64,000 nucleotides of DNA from Paenibacillus thiaminolyticus (GTDB lineage: Bacteria; Bacillota; Bacilli; Paenibacillales; Paenibacillaceae): positions 3,569,001 to 3,633,000 of the forward strand of contig NZ_CP041405.1 in assembly GCF_007066085.1 (NCBI RefSeq), read 5' to 3'. The notes beneath the pieces were generated by a model. That model saw only the letters and a list, made by a program, of their open reading frames with translations. It had not been told where the DNA came from and did not search any database. Shown here in pieces: positions 7,794 to 16,589 of this stretch (its first letter is position 1; every line of letters begins with the position of its first letter). The position numbers and the translations under genes are program-made.

Positions 7794-9517
7794 GGAATCC
7801 CCTCCCCTCGCTCGAACTGGGACTGCACGATGCGCCTGTACAGTTCGCTGCGGCGCATTAGCTCGTCATGGCTTCCCTGATCCAATATGCGTCCGTCATC
7901 GATGAGAATAACGGCATCCGCCTGGAGGGCGGTGCTGATTTTCTGCGTAATAATCAATGTCGTGCAAGGATTGGCCCCCAATGCCTCCAGCAGCCGGGCC
8001 TCGGTCTTCACATCCAGCGCGCTCGTGCTGTCATCCAGCAGGAGCAGCTTCGGCTTCCGGATCAGCGCCCGGGCAATCGACAGCCGCTGCTTCTGTCCGC
8101 CGGACAGATTGATCCCCTTCTGCCCGAGCATCGTGTCATATTGGCGGGGAAGCTTCATAATCGTCTCATGAATCTGGGCGCGCTGCGCCGCCTCCATGAC
8201 CTCCTCATCGGCGGCATCCTGCTTGCCCCAGCGGATATTGTCCCGCACCGTGCCGCTGAACAGCATGACCTCCTGCGGCACATAACCGATGTGGCGGCGG
8301 AGCGGCTCCATCGTCATGGAGCGAACATCCATCCCGTCTAGCAGGACGCGTCCCCCACTGACATCGTACAGCCGGGGAATCAGCTGGAACAGGGATGATT
8401 TCCCGGAGCCGGTCGCTCCCATGATCGCTACCGTCTCGTCCGGCCGCACCGTGAACGATACGTCCTGCAGCACCGGGGCCTCGGTATCCGGATAGCGGAA
8501 GGTGACGCGCTGGAATTCCACGCGGCCTTCGCTTATCGCCGCATCCGGATCGGCATCGGCCGCATCCGTCACGTCCACCTCGCTCTGCAGCACCTCGGCT
8601 ATCCGCTGGGCGGACGCCTTGGCGCGCGACAGATTCATCATAATCATGGAGACCATCGACAGTGCTCCCGTAATCCGTGTCGTATAATTGACGATCGCCA
8701 CGACTTCGCCGAGGTCGGTGCTGCCGATCTGTACGCCCAGCCCGCCATACCACAGGACAAAAAGAATACTGCCGTTCATCAGCAGCAGAAGGAGCGGGAC
8801 CGTGAACTCAATCAGGCGCAGCGCAGCGACCGTCCGATCCATCAACTGCCCGTTCGCCTCCTCGAACCGTTCGACTTCATGCTGGTCGCGCACGAACGCC
8901 TTGATGAGCCGCATGCCGAACAGGTTCTCCCGCAACACCCCATTTACCCGGTCCAGACGGTCCTGCACCGAACGGAACAGCAGGAACGCCTTGTTCATCA
9001 GCCAGACGAGCAAGATGAACAGCACCGGCGTGATGACGGCCAGAATCAGCGCCAGCCTGAAGTTGACCAGCAGCGCCATCACGAGGCCGCCAATCATCAT
9101 CAGCGGCGCCCTCATCATGATACGCAAGCTCATGAACACGACGTTCTGCATCGTATTCACGTCCGACGTCACCCGCGTAATCAGCGTCGCCGTCGGGAAG
9201 CGGCTGAAATTGGCAAACGAGAAGGACTGAATCTTCTTGAACAGGTACTTCCGGATGTCATGGCCGAAGTTCTGGCTGACATGCGCCGCATAGTACGAGT
9301 TGACGATGCCGCATACGAAGCCGAACAACGCCAAGCCGACCATCAGTCCTCCCCACTGCATAACCGCGGGAAGATGTTGAGCGACAATCCCTTCATTAAT
9401 AATTCGAGCCATGAGCAGCGGGAGCCATAGATCCACGATCAGCTCTACCAGCATGAGCGCCAGCGCGAAGCTCAACGGGCCCCTGTAGGGCCGCAGAAAT
9501 GATAGTATTTTCCTCAT
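7787..9517 (-). CDS. ABC exporter half-transporter, degenerate-site subunit of a heterodimer
   Basis: The protein has 576 residues: a six-helix membrane domain beginning MRKILSFLRPYRGPLS, followed by an ATPase domain. Walker A is GATGSGKSS and the signature is a normal LSGGQKQRLS. Walker B ends LLLLDDSTSALD, so the catalytic Glu is replaced by Asp, and the switch-histidine position reads IITQKIST with Gln. These changes mark the non-hydrolytic site of a heterodimeric exporter; the partner at 5952-7793 has the intact Glu and His but a variant signature. AAGGAG lies seven bases before ATG 9517. It is the first gene of a two-gene operon. The closest analogues by size and layout are YfiB/YfiC-type exporters. 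Confidence 0.9.
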   Translation of the reverse strand: MRKILSFLRPYRGPLSFALALMLVELIVDLWLPLLMARIINEGIVAQHLPAVMQWGGLMVGLALFGFVCGIVNSYYAAHVSQNFGHDIRKYLFKKIQSFSFANFSRFPTATLITRVTSDVNTMQNVVFMSLRIMMRAPLMMIGGLVMALLVNFRLALILAVITPVLFILLVWLMNKAFLLFRSVQDRLDRVNGVLRENLFGMRLIKAFVRDQHEVERFEEANGQLMDRTVAALRLIEFTVPLLLLLMNGSILFVLWYGGLGVQIGSTDLGEVVAIVNYTTRITGALSMVSMIMMNLSRAKASAQRIAEVLQSEVDVTDAADADPDAAISEGRVEFQRVTFRYPDTEAPVLQDVSFTVRPDETVAIMGATGSGKSSLFQLIPRLYDVSGGRVLLDGMDVRSMTMEPLRRHIGYVPQEVMLFSGTVRDNIRWGKQDAADEEVMEAAQRAQIHETIMKLPRQYDTMLGQKGINLSGGQKQRLSIARALIRKPKLLLLDDSTSALDVKTEARLLEALGANPCTTLIITQKISTALQADAVILIDDGRILDQGSHDELMRRSELYRRIVQSQFERGEGIPC

Positions 9518-9859
9518 TCACACTCTCCTTCCCGAAGCCGGGGCGGAACCGTCATGTGCTGCGCAGTGCGCAAGGCAGTCCTGAACCGGTCCCTCGCCCG
9601 GAGATAAATCGATTATCGGTATCCCGTCTGCCGGCGAAGCGCTTCCATCGCAGCAGCTGACAGGCCTTCTCCGAGGGCTTGCCATCGCCTTCCGATCCCG
9701 ATGAAGCCGCTATCCCGGCGCGCAGGATGATGCCCGCATGCCGCACAGCCGTGTCCGGGCACATTGTTGTACACTAAGGTTTAACTCATTCTAGCATAGA
9801 TTGGGAATCTAGCTCGACCATATGTGAAGGATTTCATATGATTGGGTAGATTTTCACTT
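9518..9859. other. Intergenic region upstream of the ABC exporter operon; no gene seen
   Basis: About 340 bases contain no supported coding frame. Short open frames here lack ribosome-binding sites and recognisable protein. The segment should hold the minus-strand promoter for the ABC operon. TGTACAACAATG on the minus strand near 9770 is a weak minus-10 candidate and I would not assign it firmly. Confidence 0.4.
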
Positions 9860-10247
9860 GAGGCTGTATCAAAAGTAGTTTTTACTGCCCGCTTGAGCAA
9901 ATTATGGGCAAGAGAAAGCCGCCTGACCTCGAGGCTGACTTTGGACAGGCCTCGAAGCAGGAAGCGTCAGAAACTAAAAAGGGGCCGATGATTCCTGCAC
10001 AGATGCAGGAATTTTCACTAGTTCAGCTGGTATCTGATGCCAATCCTGTAAAAGTGCATCATTTTCGCCGATTTTTGCTCTCTATCCGCTGCCATGGCTT
10101 CAATTCCTGCAGTTTTGCAGGAACTCCTGTGATGGAGGGAACGCCCCAAGGGAATGCTGTATGTTTACAGTTTTTTCGGCAAGCCCCGCGGCAAGAAGCA
10201 GAGTGGGCTGTCTCACTGCAGAAGTGAACGGCTTTTGGGACAGCCCC
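9860..10247. mobile_element. MITE-like element bounded by 16-bp imperfect inverted repeats
   Basis: The left end GAGGCTGTATCAAAAG (9860-9875) matches the inverted right end CTTTTGGGACAGCCCC (10232-10247) at 13 of 16 positions. GGCTGTCCCAAAAG is a sequence style common at the ends of bacterial insertion sequences (IS1182-like by memory). The roughly 390-bp interior encodes no transposase. It holds several copies of the TGCAGGAATTT-type palindromic repeat (for example near 9990-10015 and 10100-10130). GGGCTGTC at 10205 and GACAGCCC at 10239 can also form a hairpin within the right end. No target-site duplication was identified by eye. Confidence 0.45.
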
Positions 10248-10504
10248 TTTGCCTTGCCCGGGGCTGCCGTTCCGTGTCTCGACATCGCTTTTTATCTTCG
10301 CCTAATGCCTAATAGAGATCGATGAAGCCGCCAACTTTTCCAAGCCGCCATCCCGGTTCCGTCCACTCCCCCACACTCTTCTCTCTTCTCTAGCATATTA
10401 CTGTGACAGGATACAAGAAGACAGGCTCTCACTCACTCTATCAGAGCATGTGAGATCCGCAGCCTCGTTATCCCGCAAGCATCTCCAGAAGAGGAGGATG
10501 AGAT

Positions 10505-11893
10505 TTGAAGCGAAAATCGATTCGGCAGCTATTGGATGGCTACAAGAAGAAGCAATTTTCTCCTGTAGAAATTACCCGTGAATATGTAAGGGAAATCAAA
10601 AATCGCGACCCGGTATATAACGCCTATATTACGGTCACGAAGGAACACGCGCTGCGGAAGGCGAAGCGTCTGGAGAAGAAATGGAACCGCGGCAAGAACG
10701 CCGGGATGCTGTTCGGGATACCGCTGTCTTATAAAGACAATCTGGCAACCAAGGACGTCCGTACGACGAACGGTTCCGGGATTTACCGCAGCTTCATTCC
10801 CGTTCGAACCGCTGCCGTTATCCGCAGGGCGAACAAGGAGAATGCGATCATGCTGGGCAAAAATAATATGCATGAATTCGCGCTTGGGATCACATCCAAC
10901 AATCCGCACTATGGACCGGTCCGCAACCCGTGGAACATCGAATATTCTCCCGGAGGGTCCAGCGGCGGTTCGGCAGCGGCGGTGGCCGGCAATATGTCCG
11001 TCGCCTCCATCGGTACGGATACCGGCGGTTCCGTGCGCATTCCGGCCGCTTCCTGCGGCATAGCCGGACTGAAGCCAACCTACGGAACCCTTCCGACGTC
11101 CGGCGTTGATTTCGTCTCGTGGACAATGGATCATGCCGGTCCGCTTGCTGCCAACATGGACGATCTGGCGATAATTATGGACGCGCTCACCCGCAAGGAC
11201 TACTCCCGCTATCTGATTGCGAATATTCGGGGCATGCGCATTGGCGTCCCGATCAATTTTTTCAATGAGCATATCGAGGAAGAGACACTGCGGCTGTATC
11301 AGGCAGCCCTGGCGGCTCTCGGGATGCTCGGCGCCGTGCTGGTCGATGTCGATACTTCGTTCCTATATGGGTACCAGGAATGTGGGCTGACCATTGCCGC
11401 AGCCGAAGCCGGATATGTCCACCGCGACGATATCGCCTGCTGTCTGATGGAGATGGGGGCCGACGTGCGCGCGATACTGGAATCGTCGCTCGAGATTACG
11501 TCCCTCCAGTACATTACCGCGCTGCACAAGAAGGAAGAGTATACGAAGGCGTTCAAACGAATTTTCAAGCAGGTCGACGTACTGGCCACGCCGACGCTCC
11601 CAATCCCGCCGCGCCGCATCGGGGTCGAATCCGTCACGTTCGGCTCCTATACCGAGAACATCTTCGATGCGATGACCCGTTATACGGAGATTTTCAATAT
11701 GACCGGGATGCCGGCTCTTACTCTGCCTTGCGGCATTACAGAGCAGGAGCAGCTTCCGGTCGGATTGCAGCTCATCGCCGATCATCACCGGGAGGATCAC
11801 CTGATCCGGACCGGTTATTCGTATGAACAGAGCGAACTGGGCGGCTATTATGTCAAGCGGGACCAGATCATCTCCGGAACTTGTGGCTTCTGA
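10505..11893 (+). CDS. Amidase signature family hydrolase (GatA-like paralogue)
   Basis: The protein has 462 residues, a usual length for the family. The start is TTG 10505 with AGGAGG at 10492-10497 and seven bases of spacing; the ATG at 10499 is out of frame. The Ser-cisSer-Lys triad is visible: the lysine in GIPLSYKDN (near residue 75), the cis-serine in the Gly/Ser-rich loop SPGGSSGGSAAAVAG, and the nucleophile serine in GTDTGGSVRIPAA. The enzyme should hydrolyse a carboxamide. It could be related to glutamyl-tRNA amidotransferase subunit A, but no gatB or gatC is adjacent, so a stand-alone amidase is more likely. It is a single gene, convergent with the MFS gene, and shares a terminator with it. 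Confidence 0.9.
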   Translation: MKRKSIRQLLDGYKKKQFSPVEITREYVREIKNRDPVYNAYITVTKEHALRKAKRLEKKWNRGKNAGMLFGIPLSYKDNLATKDVRTTNGSGIYRSFIPVRTAAVIRRANKENAIMLGKNNMHEFALGITSNNPHYGPVRNPWNIEYSPGGSSGGSAAAVAGNMSVASIGTDTGGSVRIPAASCGIAGLKPTYGTLPTSGVDFVSWTMDHAGPLAANMDDLAIIMDALTRKDYSRYLIANIRGMRIGVPINFFNEHIEEETLRLYQAALAALGMLGAVLVDVDTSFLYGYQECGLTIAAAEAGYVHRDDIACCLMEMGADVRAILESSLEITSLQYITALHKKEEYTKAFKRIFKQVDVLATPTLPIPPRRIGVESVTFGSYTENIFDAMTRYTEIFNMTGMPALTLPCGITEQEQLPVGLQLIADHHREDHLIRTGYSYEQSELGGYYVKRDQIISGTCGF

Positions 11894-11916
11894 GCATGAT
11901 CTCCCGTATGCGACAA

Positions 11917-11944
11917 ATCCCCGGCCCAATGATGGACCGGGGAT
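11917..11944. terminator. Bidirectional hairpin between convergent amidase and MFS genes
   Basis: ATCCCCGG and CCGGGGAT pair, extended by CCA/TGG around an ATGA loop. It sits between the stop at 11893 and the stop of the opposite gene at 11949. T-runs are weak on both sides. Confidence 0.55.
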
Positions 11945-11948
11945 GCAA

Positions 11949-13166
11949 TTAATGGCGGCGGATTAGCAGCCGGTAGCAGCCGGCCGCCCCAAGCCCGCAG
12001 CAGGCGATGACGATGCCCATCGGCACGGCCGTGTCGCTTCCTGCGATACCGACGAGCGGCGCAGCCGCCGAGCCAGCGATGAAGGGCAGCAAGCCGAGCA
12101 TGGCCGAGGCGCTGCCGGCCGTCTTGCCCTGGTTCTCCATCGCGAGGGAGAAGCCGGCGGTATTGACGACCCCTGTGCTGGATACCGACACGAAAAGCGG
12201 AAGCAGAACCGACCAGAGCGGCCCGTGCAGCAGAATCGCGGCAAGAAGCGCGAGGCCCCCGCCGCAGGACAGGAACAGCCCAGCGATGAACAGCCGCATC
12301 TCGCCATAGCGCGCAGCGAGCCGCCCCGTAATCTGAGTGGCCACGATAAGGCCGAACCCGTTGAGCGCAAAGAACAGACTGAACGCTTGGGGCGATGCGC
12401 CATAAATATTTTGCAGCACGAACGGCGAACCGGAGATATAGCTGAACATGGCGGCAGAGACCAGTCCCTGCGTGCAGGCATATCCCATAAATTCCTTATC
12501 CTTGACAAGTCCCCCGAAGGTGGACAAGGTCGTCCGGACGCCGCCGGACGAGCGCCGATCCTGCGGATGGGTCTCCGCCAGCCCGAAGTAAGCCGCAGCG
12601 ATCATAAGCAGGCCCAGTGCGCCAAGCACCGTGAACACGCCGTGCCATGACGTATATTTGAGCAGCTGGCTGCCGATGATTGGGGCGGCGATCGGCGCCA
12701 GCCCGTTAATGAGCATGAGCAGCGAGAAAAACTTCGTCAGCTCCGATCCGGAATACAGATCGCGCACCATCGCCCGCGCGATGACGATCCCGCCCGCGCC
12801 GGCCATACCCTGCAGGAAGCGCAGGGCGATCAAGCCCCACATCGAAGGAACGATGGCGCACAAAAAAGAGACGATGGCGTACACCGCCAAGGACGCCAAC
12901 AGAGGAACGCGGCGGCCCCGCGCATCACTGAGCGGCCCCATGACCAATTGGCCGAGCGCCAGGCCAAGCAGGCACGCGGTCAGGCTGAGCTGGGTCAAGG
13001 AGGTACTTGCCTGCAGATCAGCGGCGAGCATCGGCAGCGACGGCAAATACATATCAATCGATAGCGGTCCGATCGCCGTCATCGAGCCGAGCACGATCGC
13101 GATCGCGAGTCTCCGCTTGTGCGGAGCGGCCGCCACGGAAGCATTCAGATTTGTTCCAGGATTCAT
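11949..13166 (-). CDS. MFS multidrug efflux transporter, Bcr/CflA family
   Basis: The protein has about 405 residues and 12 predicted membrane helices. ATG 13166 is chosen because AAAGG lies nine bases upstream; a TTG at 13175 directly abuts the ribosome-binding site. The family pattern is clear: AIGPLSIDMYLPSLP in helix 1 and the motif-A loop MGPLSDARGRRVPL between helices 2 and 3, typical of the Bcr/CflA drug:H+ antiporters. RFLQGMAGAGGIVIARAMVRD follows in helix 4-5 position. Its promoter is overlapped by a 21-bp palindrome (13197-13217), implying repression by a dimeric regulator and induction by a substrate. No regulator gene lies adjacent. The substrate is unknown. Confidence 0.9.
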   Translation of the reverse strand: MNPGTNLNASVAAAPHKRRLAIAIVLGSMTAIGPLSIDMYLPSLPMLAADLQASTSLTQLSLTACLLGLALGQLVMGPLSDARGRRVPLLASLAVYAIVSFLCAIVPSMWGLIALRFLQGMAGAGGIVIARAMVRDLYSGSELTKFFSLLMLINGLAPIAAPIIGSQLLKYTSWHGVFTVLGALGLLMIAAAYFGLAETHPQDRRSSGGVRTTLSTFGGLVKDKEFMGYACTQGLVSAAMFSYISGSPFVLQNIYGASPQAFSLFFALNGFGLIVATQITGRLAARYGEMRLFIAGLFLSCGGGLALLAAILLHGPLWSVLLPLFVSVSSTGVVNTAGFSLAMENQGKTAGSASAMLGLLPFIAGSAAAPLVGIAGSDTAVPMGIVIACCGLGAAGCYRLLIRRH

Positions 13167-13196
13167 GTATGACAACCTTTCTCAGTAAAATTGCAA

Positions 13197-13233
13197 TTGT
13201 AACAATTATAGTTACAACTTGTAAGGGAATCAA
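13197..13233 (-). promoter_or_regulatory. Promoter of the MFS gene with a palindromic operator over the minus-10
   Basis: On the minus strand TTGATT (13233-13228), 17 bases, then TATAAT (13210-13205) makes a near-consensus sigma-A promoter. TTGTAAC and GTTACAA form a perfect inverted repeat with seven bases between (13197-13217), and TATAAT lies in that centre. Such placement suggests a TetR-, MarR- or HxlR-type repressor site. Confidence 0.8.
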
Positions 13234-13417
13234 GACTTGAATATTTCATATTTTGCATATAGAATCCATTGTATTCTTGAGCCCCGTCTGGCAATGGAAC
13301 GGTTATCGGCCGCTCTGGCGGGCGCTGCAGCCGATCGTGAACAGCAGCAGGAACCCGGGAGCTGCATGGCGAAAAAAATAAAAATATCGAATAGAACGAT
13401 TGGAGGGAGAGCCATAC

Positions 13418-13978
13418 ATGAAAACATTCCGAATCACCGAGGAACGGGTTCAGGACGATATCTACGCAGCGCAAGCCGAGACGGCGGATACCGAAGCAAT
13501 TATGTCCTTGCTGCACCGCACTGCCGCCTGGCTGAACAGCAAAGGCTCGACGCAATGGAATGAACTGCTGCAGGGCGTTGATGTTCACGGAATGGCGGAC
13601 TCCATCGCCAAGGGAGACGTATTTGTCTTCAAGCGCGGCAGTGATCCGGCCGCCGTCGTCATCCTGCTTCAGCAGCCGAGCGCCTGGGACAGGGAGCTAT
13701 GGAGCAGCCTGGGCGAACAGGGCGAAGCGGGCCATGGCGAATCCATTTATTTGCATCGCCTGGCGATCGACCGCATCTTCGCCGGCAGCCAGCTGGGACA
13801 TGCGGTGCTCCGCTGGGTCGAGACCGGCATCCGCTTCCCGGGCAAGCGGCGGCTCCGCCTGGACTGCAGGGCGGATGTTCCTGCCTTGAACGCCTTCTAC
13901 CGCGCGGCGGGCTACACTTTTCAAGGCGAGATCCCGAAGGGCTATCTGTTGTTCGAGAAGGAGCTTCCCCCGCAATAA
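13418..13978 (+). CDS. GNAT family N-acetyltransferase
   Basis: The protein has about 186 residues. ATG 13418 is preceded by GGAGGGAG with eight bases of spacing; a TTG at 13400 overlaps the ribosome-binding site and is rejected. The fold signature is in the second half: YLHRLAIDRIFAGSQLGHAV corresponds to beta-strand 4 and the acetyl-CoA pyrophosphate loop, although the Q/R-x-x-G-x-G/A loop is loosely kept (AGSQLG). LDCRADVPALNAFYRAAGY is the classic beta-5/alpha-4 region. The N-terminal motif MSLLHRTAAWLNSKGSTQW is seen in a Bacillus/Paenibacillus GNAT subfamily. The substrate is unknown. It is divergent from the MFS gene and followed by a good terminator, so it is monocistronic. Confidence 0.85.
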   Translation: MKTFRITEERVQDDIYAAQAETADTEAIMSLLHRTAAWLNSKGSTQWNELLQGVDVHGMADSIAKGDVFVFKRGSDPAAVVILLQQPSAWDRELWSSLGEQGEAGHGESIYLHRLAIDRIFAGSQLGHAVLRWVETGIRFPGKRRLRLDCRADVPALNAFYRAAGYTFQGEIPKGYLLFEKELPPQ

Positions 13979-13985
13979 CCTGCAG

Positions 13986-14010
13986 AACACCCGCTAAGGG
14001 TGTTTTTCTT
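13986..14010 (+). terminator. Intrinsic terminator of the GNAT gene
   Basis: AACACCC, loop GCTAA, GGGTGTT, then TTTCTTT. It starts eight bases after the TAA stop. Confidence 0.9.
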
Positions 14011-14078
14011 TGCCCTGTCCGCCAGTAGAGTGCGTATTGGTTGGATTTGCTCCGTTGTTCGATCCGCCTCATTGTACG

Positions 14079-14395
14079 GTTATTCGCTGTAACTTGTTGG
14101 TTCGGATCGCTCATCTGATGCTTGGTCGGTTGTTAGATCTAACTGGTTGGTTCGGATCCCTCATCTGCCGATTTGTTCGGTAGTTCAATCTAACTTGTTG
14201 ATTCGGGTGCTCATCCTATGCTTGTCCGGTTATTCGATGTAACTTGTTGATTCGGGTGCTCATCTGCTGCCTGGACGAATGTTTGATGTAACTTGTTGAC
14301 TTGACTGCCCTTCTGCTGCTTGGTCCATTGTTCGATCTAACTTGTTGGTTCCATTGTTCGATGTACCTCATTGTTCGTTGGTCTAAATGTAACTA
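14079..14395. repeat. Degenerate tandem repeat, about seven units of 50 bp
   Basis: The core GATxTAACTTGTTGxTTCGG recurs with TAAC at 14090, 14140, 14191, 14240, 14289, 14338 and 14390, that is every 49-52 bases. Each unit continues as GCTCATCTGCTGCTTGGTC with variations. No frame is kept and no spacers are present. It fills part of an 820-base gene-free gap between the GNAT terminator and cydC; the function is unknown. Confidence 0.85.
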
Positions 14396-14465
14396 ATCAG
14401 TTTGCTCGTTCTGCTTGTCCAACCTTCTGCTTTCATCCCGCTCCTCACCGCTCACCTTCCCCAAA

Positions 14466-14660
14466 GCTGCAAAAATACAGGATTTTCGTTTCCCGTCTCG
14501 TCCTCTAAAAAGAGTCCTGCAAAACTGCAGGAATTTCGGCCGTATCGCTTCAATAAAAGCAATAATCAGCCAAAATAATGGACTTTTGCAGCAATTTCAG
14601 CCAATATCGGCTCATAGCGCGTAAATTGCTGTACCAATGCAGGATTTCCCCGCCCTGACC
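14466..14660. repeat. Cluster of dispersed TGCA-type palindromic repeats
   Basis: Four related imperfect palindromes are visible: GCTGCAAAAATACAGGATTT near 14466, CCTGCAAAACTGCAGGAATT near 14517, ACTTTTGCAGCAATTTCAGC near 14582, and GCTGTACCAATGCAGGATTT near 14628. The same motif family occurs in the MITE-like element (9.99-10.13 kb) and at 33.25-33.44 kb. The rest of 14661-14767 is C-rich and shows nothing recognisable. Confidence 0.65.
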
Positions 14661-14767
14661 TGCCCGCCCCGCCGTCATAGTCATCACCATCGCCATCGTC
14701 ATCCATCACCCTCCACTTACTCCACCGCTCCCTTCCTCCCCGCTTCCACACTCAGCCCGATAAGAAC

Positions 14768-14800
14768 AAAGCCCCCGAGACAACAAGTCTCGAGGGCTTT
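14768..14800 (-). terminator. Terminator of the cydABDC operon
   Basis: On the minus strand AAAGCCCTCGAGAC, loop TTGTT, GTCTCGGGGGCTTT, then GTTCTTA. It lies 31 bases past the cydC stop and has a strong, nearly perfect stem. Confidence 0.85.
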
Positions 14801-14831
14801 CCGTACGGGGGAACCACAATAACGCAGCCCC

Positions 14832-16589
14832 CTATATCCGCGACAGCAGCGCGGGCCGATCCAGTTGGTACAGGTTGCGGTAGCGCGGATACCGCTCCAG
14901 CAGTTCCGCATGCGGACCTCTCATCTCGATGCGGCCGTTCTCGATGAAGATGACTTCATCCATCTGCTCCACGCCGACGAGATGATGCGTAATCCACAGC
15001 AGCGACTTGCCCTGCAGCGCGGTGAACATCGTGGCCAGCAGAGCGCGCTCGGTCTGCGGGTCGAGCCCGACGGTCGGCTCGTCGAGAATGACGACCGGCG
15101 TATCCTGCAGCAGGATGCGGGCCAAGGCGATCCGCTGCCGCTCCCCGCCCGAGAAGCGCCCGCCCGTCTCCAGCATCCGCGTGTCATAGCCGTCCGGCAG
15201 CGAGTCGACGAGCGTCTCCAGGCCGACCTGACGGACGACCCGGCGGATGTCCTCGTCGGAGGCATCCGGGCGGCCCAGCCGGATATTGTTCGCCACCGTC
15301 GTGTCGAACAGATGCGGGCTCTGGTTCAAGACCGCAATCATCGCGGGGATATGCTCCCCATACGACGCCGCCGGAATACCGTTCAGCAACACTTGGCCTT
15401 CATCCGGCGCCAAGGCTCCCTGCACCAGCTTGAGCAGCGTCGATTTCCCCGCTCCGCTGCGGCCGATGACCGCAATTCGCCGTCCTTGCGGGATATCGAG
15501 CGACAAGCCATCCAGCGTCCAGGCGGCCGTCTTGTCATAGCGGTAGCGGACCTGCTCCAGCCGGATATGCGCCTCTCCGGACGCCAGGGCCGGCCGCAGC
15601 TCCGCCTCCGCCGCAGGACGAACGGGCTGGTCGCCCGCCGGAGCGTCCAGCTTCGCGAGCCGATCCAGCGAATCCTGGTACTGCGGCAGCTTCTCCACCG
15701 CATCCGATACCGGGAGGAAGCCGTCCATCAGCGGGAATACGACCAGGGTGAACGCCGCGATTAAGGTGGCGGCGATGCGCCCGTCCGCATATTGGCCCCC
15801 TGCCCAGCAGAGCATGAGCACCAGCACGGCCGCGACGACGCACTGCCCCAGCAGCATGCGAAGCCGGGCCCAGCCGTTCAGGCGGCGCTCCATGCGGGCG
15901 ACGGATTGCTCGCCCTCTTCATATTCCGCCGTGAAGCGGGAGGTGCGCCCGCTAATGACCCAATCGCTCATCCCCATCACTGCATCGGTCAACCGCTGGT
16001 ACAGCACGTTCCGCTCCTGCTTGATGCGGGTCTGCCAGGTGCGGGTAATCAGCAGAGACACCCAGGGCAGCACCGCGATCAGCAGGAGCAGCAGCAGTCC
16101 GATGAAGAGGGCGAACGGCAGATCGAACCAGCCGAGCGCCGCGATGCAGGCAGCATAGGCGACAAGCGCCACCGCGCCCGGGAACACCGTGCGCAGGTAC
16201 ACATTTTGCAGCTGCTCGATATCGTCCGCCAGCGTGCTGAGCAGATCTCCCGTCCGGAAGCGGGAGCGGAGGAACAGCGCCTGCGGCTCCAGGATGCGGT
16301 ACATCCGCTCGCGCATCTGGGATAAGATGCGCAGCACCGCATCATGACCGACCAGACGCTCGACATAATGGACGACAGCCCGCCCGATGCCGAACGTCCG
16401 GACAAGCACGATAGGCACGTAGACGAGCAAAATATTTTCCGGACGCAAAGCCGACTTCGAAATGAGATAGCCTGACGTGAAGGTCAAGGAGGAGGCGCAC
16501 AGCACCGTCAACACGCCCAGGGCGATAATGACAGCGAAGCGTCCGGCATAGCGCCGCATATACGGCATAATCCAGCCTTCGCGATTCAT
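14832..16589 (-). CDS. cydC: CydC: ABC transporter subunit for cytochrome bd assembly
   Basis: The protein has 585 residues: a six-helix ABC exporter domain plus ATPase. Motifs: Walker A GRSGAGKSTL, signature FSGGERQRIALA, Walker B PVVILDEPTVGLDPQ, and the switch histidine in LLWITHHLVGVEQ. CydDC is a heterodimeric transporter at the cytoplasmic membrane needed to mature cytochrome bd; proposed substrates are cysteine, glutathione or haem. The start overlaps the cydD stop by four bases (ATGA), which indicates translational coupling. It is the last gene of the operon, followed by a strong terminator. In Bacillus naming the order of cydC and cydD labels may be swapped; I use similarity to the E. 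coli CydC type. Confidence 0.9.
   Translation of the reverse strand: MNREGWIMPYMRRYAGRFAVIIALGVLTVLCASSLTFTSGYLISKSALRPENILLVYVPIVLVRTFGIGRAVVHYVERLVGHDAVLRILSQMRERMYRILEPQALFLRSRFRTGDLLSTLADDIEQLQNVYLRTVFPGAVALVAYAACIAALGWFDLPFALFIGLLLLLLIAVLPWVSLLITRTWQTRIKQERNVLYQRLTDAVMGMSDWVISGRTSRFTAEYEEGEQSVARMERRLNGWARLRMLLGQCVVAAVLVLMLCWAGGQYADGRIAATLIAAFTLVVFPLMDGFLPVSDAVEKLPQYQDSLDRLAKLDAPAGDQPVRPAAEAELRPALASGEAHIRLEQVRYRYDKTAAWTLDGLSLDIPQGRRIAVIGRSGAGKSTLLKLVQGALAPDEGQVLLNGIPAASYGEHIPAMIAVLNQSPHLFDTTVANNIRLGRPDASDEDIRRVVRQVGLETLVDSLPDGYDTRMLETGGRFSGGERQRIALARILLQDTPVVILDEPTVGLDPQTERALLATMFTALQGKSLLWITHHLVGVEQMDEVIFIENGRIEMRGPHAELLERYPRYRNLYQLDRPALLSRI

Noticed and set aside
9904..10227. A 107-codon plus-strand frame
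   Set aside because: It lies in the MITE-like element, covers palindromic repeats, has no ribosome-binding site and no recognisable protein pattern.
10205..10247. Strong terminator for a gene in 9.9-10.2 kb
   Set aside because: GGGCTGTC/GACAGCCC can pair, but no supported gene precedes it; the inverted match to 9860-9875 makes an element end more likely.
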